From contig CM028382.1 in NCBI GenBank assembly GCA_013146195.2, forward strand, positions 6,332,767 through 6,396,766: DNA of 64,000 nt. The letters are read 5' to 3'. Shown piece by piece: positions 57,901 through 64,000 of this stretch (the stretch's first letter is position 1; every line of letters begins with the position of its first letter). A model generated the notes under the pieces. That model was not told the origin of the DNA and made no database searches. It worked only from the letters and a program-made list of their open reading frames with translations. This DNA comes from Codonopsis lanceolata (taxonomy: Eukaryota > Streptophyta > Magnoliopsida > Asterales > Campanulaceae). The position numbers and the translations under genes were made by a program.

Positions 57901-59349
57901 ATTTTCATCTTAGTATTACACAAGTTGTTGTATTCCCTCCTTTGAAAAGGATTTGGCCTCAAATCCGCTCTTGATTGAAGTTTCCCTTGACTTGAACATG
58001 AGATCCAAACTGTGTCTCGTTCCACTATGATTGTTCACCCGGATCAAACACCAACCCATTTCCATCCCCAACAACAACTGGACGAACATAACATGACCCC
58101 GCGACCGCGCAGGGGTGCAACGTTGGTGGCACGAGGGCGCTGCCATGCGTGAAGTCCAAATTTGTCTTCTCACATGTTACACTTCGCACTCTCCAGCTTC
58201 CAGAATTTCTTCTTAAACCTCCAAACATGCTTTAGCCTCTAATCCAAAGGCAATTCAATTCCAACATCTTGCCTGATGCTACATGATGGCATGTCCTCGT
58301 ACACTGCAAACACTCCTTTGTAGTCCAATTGCCAACATTAGCCCTATAATACCAGGATCAAAGATCCAATACAACTGATCATCTATATAATACTTGATTT
58401 TATGTGAACTCACTCTATTAGTCACCCAATTAATGGTGGAAGCGAGGCATTCATGAACCAAGATACTGATGTTATCAAGCATAAATCCTCATAGAGATTT
58501 TTGCCTCTGTAGGAGGGCCATCTGTCAAATGATGCTAGTAAGGCTACTGCACAAATATTTCTTATGCATCGCACTGAAGGACCCAATGAGGGGCATTTGG
58601 ATGAAGAGAGAAGCAATGGCAAAGCATCTAGAGATGTAGATGTTCCAAACATGCTTTATGCAAATGAACAAAGATGGGGCACATATAGCCATGTAACGTT
58701 ACACCTGGTTAGTGACACAAGTCATAAGTGGGCACTAGCTAGTTTCATTGACAAGGAGTGGCATCAAGGCAATAGAAGATAGATAATTTCTTGGAGAATG
58801 CAGCTCCAAAAGTAGAGAAAAGACCCAGATCCAACCAAACAGCTAACTCATTTATAATTTTTATTTTAATAAACTGAAGTTAGATTATTTCTAACATACA
58901 GTCACAAAGTGCTGCTTCTACTCTAAAACTTTCCAGTACAAAGGAGACAGCTTAAGAAGAGTTTTAGAAACTTTTTCATTTGGATATGAACAAGAAGATA
59001 CAGTTCTCATCACTTACAAAGTTGAGCAAAATAAGCAGATTAATCAGAAATTATCATTTCTATGTAACATGCTACCACCGAACTAAGTAACGACAGTAAA
59101 GTTCCTTCACCTTATTTTTGACAGGTTTCCTTCAAGATTTGTGCAAAGAACAGGCACTACATTCTGAAATAAACCACATTGAAGGTACTTGATAATCATA
59201 GAAGCCTTAGAAGTAATAAATTACTATTGCTGTGGTAGAGTTGTTACCTGATAAACAAATGAAAGTGCTATTATCGGTACACTTATGGGAACAGCTTGCA
59301 AGTTCGCTTTCAAAAGAGCATCCCAGTGCAAATCTCCACTTGCAACAAC
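51791..59349 (-). CDS. Tryptophan/tyrosine permease family transporter (3' half of gene)
   Basis: Six exons on the minus strand, in transcript order: 59248-59349, 59111-59163, 54125-54275, 53848-53932, 52166-52294, 51791-51972. All introns start GT and end AG on the minus strand, and phases join without a break to the stop at 51791. The ~234 residues contain several hydrophobic segments: VPIIALSFVYQ|NVVPVLCT, SIVLGTAIPLALFLVWNAVI, VEVFSLLAIATSYIGFVLGL, PLPYLLTLVPPLILSLLDPE and VLVLFGILPAAMAWSDRY. This is the C-terminal half of PF03222-type aromatic amino-acid permeases, which in plants are often predicted plastid proteins. Upstream exons, the start codon and the promoter are not in the window. 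The 4.8-kb intron before 54275 contains a Pack-MULE. Substrate is inferred from the family only. Confidence 0.85.
52166..52294 (-). CDS. Permease exon
   Basis: Acceptor TTGCAG, donor GTATGTC. Encodes LKLPSGQNRPLPYLLTLVPP and LILSLLDPEIFFKALDFAGT, the most conserved stretch of the family in this gene. Confidence 0.87.
53569..53666 (+). mobile_element. SINE-like insertion in a permease intron
   Basis: A B-box GGTTCCAATCC (53614-53624), a plausible A-box (GATGGCAAGGATACT) upstream, and a 12-bp poly(A) at 53655-53666 fit a short tRNA-derived SINE. The TSD is unclear. Confidence 0.45.
53848..53932 (-). CDS. Permease exon
   Basis: Acceptor TTATGCAG, donor GTAAGTA. Encodes PIVEVFSLLAIATSYIGFVL then GLADFLAD, one transmembrane helix. 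Confidence 0.87.
54125..54275 (-). CDS. Permease exon
   Basis: Acceptor CTGCAG, donor GTAATTTT. Encodes TSIVLGTAIPLALFLVWNAV, then ILGTITGLETGSDKIADPLQ and LLRSTNGVVG. Confidence 0.87.
54276..54817 (-). other. Permease intron, left part
   Basis: Includes a ~110-bp imperfect tandem repeat, TTCCCACCCCTCTTTTGGTC and TTCCCACCCCTCTCTTGATC at about 54363 and 54456, and a short (TA)n at 54697-54712. Confidence 0.6.
54828..56305. mobile_element. Pack-MULE with ~315-bp inverted arms
   Basis: Arms start GGGCAAATCTCAGCATTGG on the left and end CCAATGCTGAGATTTGCC on the right and match for about 315 bp with small differences. The 10-bp TSD ATAGTTTAAA is at 54818-54827 and 56306-56315. The interior has no transposase but carries a PDLP-like gene copy on the minus strand. 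The element is inserted in a permease intron. Confidence 0.9.
55148..55913 (-). pseudogene. Captured PDLP-like (Gnk2-domain) gene copy
   Basis: Starts MGSFLFLNILSISFLCLSNL (signal peptide), then LVYKGCADQNFQDPLSSQTL, TTAGGQGQYSSSITGLYQCR and the CX8CX2C Gnk2/DUF26 signature CRGELSNSDCNKC. A stop and frameshift near 55587 follow; in the next frame HVCGGSTVAARAQLGWCYME completes the domain. A second exon, 55148-55315 (acceptor TTTGTAG), encodes VASVVGVVVGVGLGVACLLV, a single transmembrane helix, then LKSAFKKGKDKYGGN and a stop. Signal peptide, Gnk2 and a C-terminal helix with a short basic tail match plasmodesmata-located proteins or related cysteine-rich secretory proteins. One Gnk2 domain instead of two, and the frameshift, indicate a defective copy. 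Confidence 0.78.
56316..59110 (-). other. Permease intron, right part, with gypsy end fragments
   Basis: Two places read on the minus strand as GGATTTGAGGACAAATCC followed by TTTTCAAGAGAAGGGG or a variant (57264-57303 and 57932-57965), the pol-end/PPT signature of plant gypsy elements. A ~115-bp block ending TTCTTCCTAAACCTCCAAAC (57090-57186) recurs at 58125-58227. The rest is unrecognised. Confidence 0.45.
58564..58782 (+). other. Unrecognised reading frame in the permease intron
   Basis: A 72-codon plus-strand frame includes DVPNMLYANEQRWGTYSHVT and HKWALASFIDKEWHQGNRR. It is antisense to the host gene. It reads like protein and may be part of a captured or older gene, but I know no family for it. 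Confidence 0.2.
59111..59163 (-). CDS. Permease exon
   Basis: Acceptor TTATTTCAG, donor GTGAAGG. Encodes NVVPVLCTNLEGNLSKI; the final AG joins the next exon's G to give Arg. Confidence 0.85.
59248..59349 (-). CDS. Permease exon (most upstream one found)
   Basis: Acceptor CATCATTAG, donor GTAACAAC. Encodes VVASGDLHWDALLKANLQAV then PISVPIIALSFVYQ, in phase 0 at both ends. The preceding exon was not found up to 64000. Confidence 0.82.
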
Positions 59350-59984
59350 CTAATGATGGAACATTTCTTTTACTATAATGTGGAGGAAAGTAAACTAGCC
59401 TGACGTCATCATAAACCACAAGTTGGCACAATCTCAACAAAACTATCAAACAAAAGGAAACAATATATCTGCAACAAAAGTATAAACACCCAGTTTTCCA
59501 TAGAAATTATGCATCCCAAACTGCATCCTCGATAATTTTACAAAAAATTGCAAGGGAATATTAAACTGGCATGACTAGGCATGAAGACTAACAACCCTAT
59601 GCCAGAATACATTATGAATGCCTTCATCATGACGATGAACAAGTTTAAGCAACAATAAGGCCTTAGACTGCAACCAGCTGCATAAATTACCAAGGTCAGC
59701 TCCTTAACAACTGTGTTATAATTAAGTAGAGCAGTAACGCAGTTGACAGATTTTATCATACCATAATGCCTCTCACTTTGTATGAGCACATACAAAGATG
59801 ATGGTACAAACAGAGATGCTAACCAGGATATTGCAACATTGTATATAAGGATACTAGAGCAGACTATAGAGGTACAAAAATCAAATTGAGGTAAACTCTA
59901 AATAATATGCAACATAAAATTACTAAATTTTTAGATGGCAATGGAGCTTAGGGTATTCTATTAAGTGAACATGCCCTATCATTC
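59350..59984 (-). other. Sequence upstream of the first permease exon found
   Basis: No stretch matches the expected next permease segment. Open frames on the minus strand here (for example 59538-59795) do not resemble the family. Confidence 0.4.
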
Positions 59985-61085
59985 TTTTTTTTTTTTGATA
60001 AGAAAGTACTTTAATAAAAGACGTCTAAAAGGGAGACGCAGCCTTGTACACGGGAAATAAACAAGAAAGCGACAAACTAGATACCGACTAAACTGTCAAA
60101 AACACTTTGAAAAGCATCCCCCACGGTGAGATGAGACTGTAAGCACCACGAACTAATTGAAAGTAAGACGAACCCCTGGAGACGAGCAACGTCTACTTCA
60201 ATATTATCAAAAATCCGTCTATTTCTTTCTAGCCATATATTCCACCAGATAACCAGAGGAGCAGTGATCCAACTCTTATTTTTCCTCCTTCGCTTTTCCA
60301 CCGACCACCCTTGCAGAAACTGACACACTGAACTAGGCATTACCCACGAAATACCGGCCATTTTAAACACCATATCCCATATGCCTCTCGTAACCGAGTA
60401 ATGAAGAAGAAGATGATTTACTGTCTCCTCCTCAAGCTTGCACAAAAAGCACCTATTCACCACAACTCTACCTCGCGCTTTCAGATTGTCACTAGTCAGA
60501 ATTGCCTCCCTTGCCGCTTCCCAGGCGAAGAACGCAACCCTCCTTGGAGCCATGGTCCCCCGAATTGCCTTCCAAGGGAATCTAGAACTGACCCAGCCAA
60601 CAAGGGAGGAATAAATGGATTTAACAGTAAATTTTCTGCCCTTTGAAATGGCCCACACCACTCTATCCTTCTCATCCATTTTTCTCTTGAAACCATAGAG
60701 CAGCCCAAACAACTGCTCAATGTCCTCGAGCTCCCAATCTTGTAACCCTCTTCTGAACACCGGATTCCACAAGTCTATCCCATGAAGATTAACCACTATC
60801 GAACTTACCAAACCCTCCTGGTTCACCGCCAGATCAAACAATCTCGGAAAACGATCCTTTAGAGGCTATCACCACACCATGCATCTTTCCAAACTCAAAC
60901 TTTGTTTCCCCTTCCTACCTCGAAGGCAATATGTTGCTTCAAAGACCCCCACCTCTTCATAACCCCTTTCCGAACCCCCACACCGCGAGTGCCTTTAACT
61001 ACCTTCGGGTACCAAAGATGCCTCCCTTCTCCATATTTCACTGCTACCAACCTTCTCCACATCACATTTTTCTCTACAAGCCATT
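59985..61085 (-). mobile_element. 5'-truncated L1-type LINE, minus strand
   Basis: The 3' end is a 12-bp poly(A), seen as T at 59985-59996. The minus frame 60841-60077 is the C-terminal part of ORF2: the RT zinc-binding domain (zf-RVT) with FPWKAIRGTMAPRRVAFFAW, GRVVVNRCFLCKLEEETVNH (C-x2-C...H) and WWNIWLERNRRIFDN. Upstream, 60842-61085 continues with stops (WRRLVAVKYGEG, then VRKGVMKRWGSLKQHIAFEV). The RT core and endonuclease are absent. Confidence 0.85.
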
Positions 61086-61131
61086 ATAATGAATCGCATT
61101 CATATACCAGCCATTATTAATGAATCGCATT
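61081..61131. repeat. Short direct repeat at the junction of the two LINEs
   Basis: CCATTATAATGAATCGCATT (61081-61100) and CCATTATTAATGAATCGCATT-like sequence (61111-61131), 10 bp apart. Confidence 0.85.
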
Positions 61132-64000
61132 GTTTGAGTGTGGCGACTGGACAAGAAGGAAATCACCTTTTAGGTTCGAGAACATATGGCTTAAGGAGCA
61201 GGGTTTTGTGGACTCGGTTAAAGAGAGATGGAATTCCTATGCAGTTGATGGGGATCCAGGTTATGTCATGGCTAGAAGCTGAAAGCACTGAAGAATGATT
61301 TAAAAATCTGGAATAGAGAAGTGTTTGGCAGTTTAGACCTTAAAATCAAGAAGCTGGAAGTGGAGACCAGGAGTCTTGACGCTAGAGCAGGGGGAGGAGG
61401 GGGTAATGCAGTCGAGGATAGTCGTAGAGCGAACCTCAAAAAAGAATTGGAACGTCTTCTTAAAAGTGAGGAGATAAGCTGGAGGCAAAAGTCTCGTATT
61501 CAGTGGCTTAAGGAGGGAGACAAAAATACTAATTTTTTTCAGCGGATGGCGAGTGCTCATTCTGCAGTGAATCAGATTCTGAAGATTACCATAGATGGGG
61601 ACTCTTTGCAGGATAATGGAGAGATTAAGGAAGGCATTGTGGGGTTTTATCAGAATCTGTACAGGGACAACAGTGGTGGGCAAGCTGATCTGGGTGGTGT
61701 CAGCTTCAGAACTCTTAACACAGAAGATGCAGAGGGTCTGGAACAGGGGTTTACAGAGGAAGAAGTGGTGGCGGCTTTGCGTAGTTTGAGTGGGGACAAA
61801 GCACCGGGTCCTGATGGTTTCTCTTTAGCCTTCTTCCAGCAGTGCTGGGAAGTGGTGAAGGATGATATTATGAGGGTCTTTTACTCTTTTCATGACAGAT
61901 TGGGTTTTGAAAAGAGTCTCAATGCTACCTTCATTGCATTAATTCCAAAGAAGAAAGGAGCCAGTGATGTGAAGGAGTTCGGGCCAATCAGTCTAGTGGG
62001 TGGGGTTTACAAACTAATCTCTAAGGTGTTGTCACAAAGATTGAGAAAGGTGTTGGACAAAGTAATCTCTGAGTCCCAGCATGCTTTTGTAAAGGGGAGG
62101 CAAATCTTAGATGCATCGCTGATTGCTAATGAAATCGTGTATGCTAGGTTGAAAAGTGGAGTTCCGGGTATTCTTTGCAAGCTTGATATTGAGAAGGCGT
62201 ATGATCATGTGAATTGGGGCTTTTTGCTGCACTTGATGGAAAGGATGGGGTTTGGCTACAAGTGGAGGAGATGGGTACAATTTTGCATTTCTTCCGCGAG
62301 ATTTTCGGTGTTGGTAAATGGAGAACATAAAGGCTTCTTTCCAAGCTCGAGGGGCTTGAGGCAAGGAGATCCTCTATCCCCGTTTTTGTTCATCATAGTT
62401 ATGGAGGTTTTTAGCAAAAAGTAATGGAGAAAGCTGCCTTGGGTGGTTACATCAGTGGGTTCAGAATGGGTGGGGGTGATAGCCCAGAGACTTTGGTGTC
62501 CCATCTGCTATTTGCAGATGATACCCTAGTTTTTTGTGGGGCGGAGCATTCCCAATTGGGTTACCTTAGGCTAGTGTTGCTCTTCTTTCAGGCGGCCTCA
62601 GGCCTTCGTATCAACATCTCCAAAAGTGATATCATTCCAGTAGGTGAAGTTCAGGGGGCTTTGGCCTCCTTCGGATGTAAGGTTTCCAACCTTCCATCCT
62701 TGTATCTTGGGCTGCCGATTGGAGCTCCGTTCAAGTGTAAAAACATGTGGAACTCGGTGATTAAGAAATTTGGGGTGGAAGAAGCGGTATCTGTCAAAAG
62801 GGGGGAGACTTGTCTTGGTTAAGAATACGCTCTCAAGTACATATTTCTTATCACTTTTCGTGGTTCCGGCCTCGGTTCGGAAAAGAGAAGTTGGAGAGGG
62901 ATTTTCTGTGGGAAGGGCAGAGCGGAAATATCACCTAGTCAATTGGGCTACAGTTTGCTCAGGTTTAGGGAAAGGGGGTTTAGGGATTAAGAATTTGAAG
63001 CTGTTTAATGAAGCCTTGCTAGGGAAGTGGTTGTGGAGGTATGTGTCGGAAAAGGGAGCCCTTTGGAGGAAAGTGGAGGAGAGTAAGTTTGGCACAGAAA
63101 ATAATTTAGTGATCTCTGAATCTTTTGGGGTAGGTGTGTGGAAAGGCATTAGAAAAGGCTGGAATGCTTTTGGTAGAAACATATCTTTTGAGGTCGGGCT
63201 AGGGTCGACGGTGAAATTTTGGAAAGACAAATGGTGCGGAGGTGTGGAGTTGCTTCGATCATTTCCGGAGTTGTTCTCTATGGCAAGGGAGAAGGATAGT
63301 TCGATAAGCTCAGTGTTATCTTTGGAGAATGGGTAGGTTATTTGGAATCCGTTGTTCAGAAGGAATTTCTGGGAGATGGGTTCGGTGTCAAGATTTTTTG
63401 AGCTTCTTTACAACCAAAAAGTGGGTTGCGAGCGTGACAGGGTCATTTGGGAGGGGGCTAAGGACTTCGAGTTCTTGGTCAAAGGTTATTATTCCAAGCT
63501 GTCAGATAGAGAGGGATTTTTGTTCCCTTGGAAATCGGTTTGGAAGACGGTAGCTCCAAGCCGAGAGGCCTTTTTTTGCGTGGGAAGTGGCAAACGAGGC
63601 TATCCTGACCGGTGATAATCTGAGGAAAAGGGGAATGATCTATGTGAATAGATGCTTTATGTGTAAAGAGAGTGAGGAAAGTGTTAATCACTTGGTTCTG
63701 CATTGTCCGGTAGCTGGGGAATTGTGGAATTTCATTTTTGGATTGTTCAAAGTGGAGTGGGTGATTTCGAAGACTGCCAAAGATTTGTTATGGAGCTGGA
63801 GGTATTTTTGGCGGAGGAAGAATAGGAATATAACTTGAGATGTTGTTCCATTAGGGGTGTGGTGGACAATTTGGAAGGAAAGAAATCGTAGGGCTTTTGA
63901 CAATGAAGAGAGGTCCATTGCAGATCTGAAGAGCTCTCTGCTCTATTTCCTGTTCACTTGGTGCACAGGGGCAGATCATCCTCAGAACCTCGCGTTAGCT
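61131..64000 (+). pseudogene. L1-type LINE ORF2, RT to zf-RVT, plus strand
   Basis: Starts in the middle of ORF2 at ECGDWTRRKSPFRFENIWLK, so the endonuclease is missing. RT follows: SGDKAPGPDGFSLAFFQQCW, LNATFIALIPKKKGASDVKE, QHAFVKGRQILDASLIANEI, LDIEKAYDHVNW and GLRQGDPLSPFLFIIVMEVF. After a frameshift at about 62424, HLLFADDTLVFC holds the catalytic FADD. FPWKSVWKTVAPSREAFF and NRCFMCKESEESVNHLVLHC are the zf-RVT domain. Frameshifts also occur near 61290, 62800, 63330 and 63580, and a stop near 63837. It runs to the window edge, so its 3' end is unseen. Confidence 0.9.

Noticed and set aside
59538..59795. Minus-strand frame as the next permease exon
   Set aside because: No match to the expected family segment and no splice signals that keep phase with 59349.

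Overview
The window is nuclear DNA of a flowering plant, most likely a eudicot. It has GT-AG introns, plant-type LTR retrotransposons of both superfamilies, L1-type LINEs, Mutator-like and hAT-like DNA transposons, a Helitron end, long (TA)n tracts, and fragments of plant gene families (CIPK kinase, PDLP/Gnk2 protein, ribosomal P0, a SANT/MYB domain). No bacterial operon, CRISPR array, rRNA or intact tRNA gene was seen. Nearly all of it is transposable-element sequence, much of it nested. Element boundaries below were set mainly by reading termini and target-site duplications (TSDs) by eye; percent identities and ages were not computed.

Left part (1-25 kb). A gypsy-type LTR fragment runs off the left edge. 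A decayed Ty1/copia element (2967-19656, TSD ACATG) has split an antisense Mutator-transposase-like reading frame. Inside the copia element sit a solo-LTR-like insertion (8514-9679) and, in its 3' LTR, an 8.8-kb non-coding LTR element in minus orientation (10449-19209, TSD GTCAG). This resembles a LARD and carries a three-block, 38-unit minisatellite just inside its 3' LTR. To the right, a hAT-like element (20722-24343) is itself filled with LTR fragments of the LARD family in plus orientation.

Middle (25-37 kb). A 1-kb head-to-tail duplication carries the remnant of a ribosomal P0 exon. Then comes an AT-rich repeat field in which tandem ~180-bp units look like reverse-complement copies of the copia LTR 5' end, embedded in a terminal-inverted-repeat element, ending at a Helitron-type 3' terminus. 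A gypsy 3' end (PPT plus LTR) follows. It is interrupted by a 2.15-kb hAT-like element that contains a SINE-like block and a CIPK kinase fragment.

37-48 kb. A Tat-lineage-like Ty3/gypsy element keeps gag, protease and a long antisense additional reading frame (PF04195-like) but lacks reverse transcriptase, RNase H and integrase. A 1.9-kb solo LTR of another gypsy family (TSD TGCAC) sits in its gag.

48-64 kb. A 1.35-kb Mutator-like element (9-bp TSD) is followed by the only convincing host gene: a minus-strand tryptophan/tyrosine-permease-family transporter. Six C-terminal-half exons lie between 51791 and 59349; its 5' exons are not in the window. One intron holds a Pack-MULE (54828-56305, 10-bp TSD) carrying a PDLP-like gene copy in the same orientation. 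Two LINEs in opposite orientation (59985-61085 minus, about 61131-64000 plus) fill the region where upstream exons would be expected.
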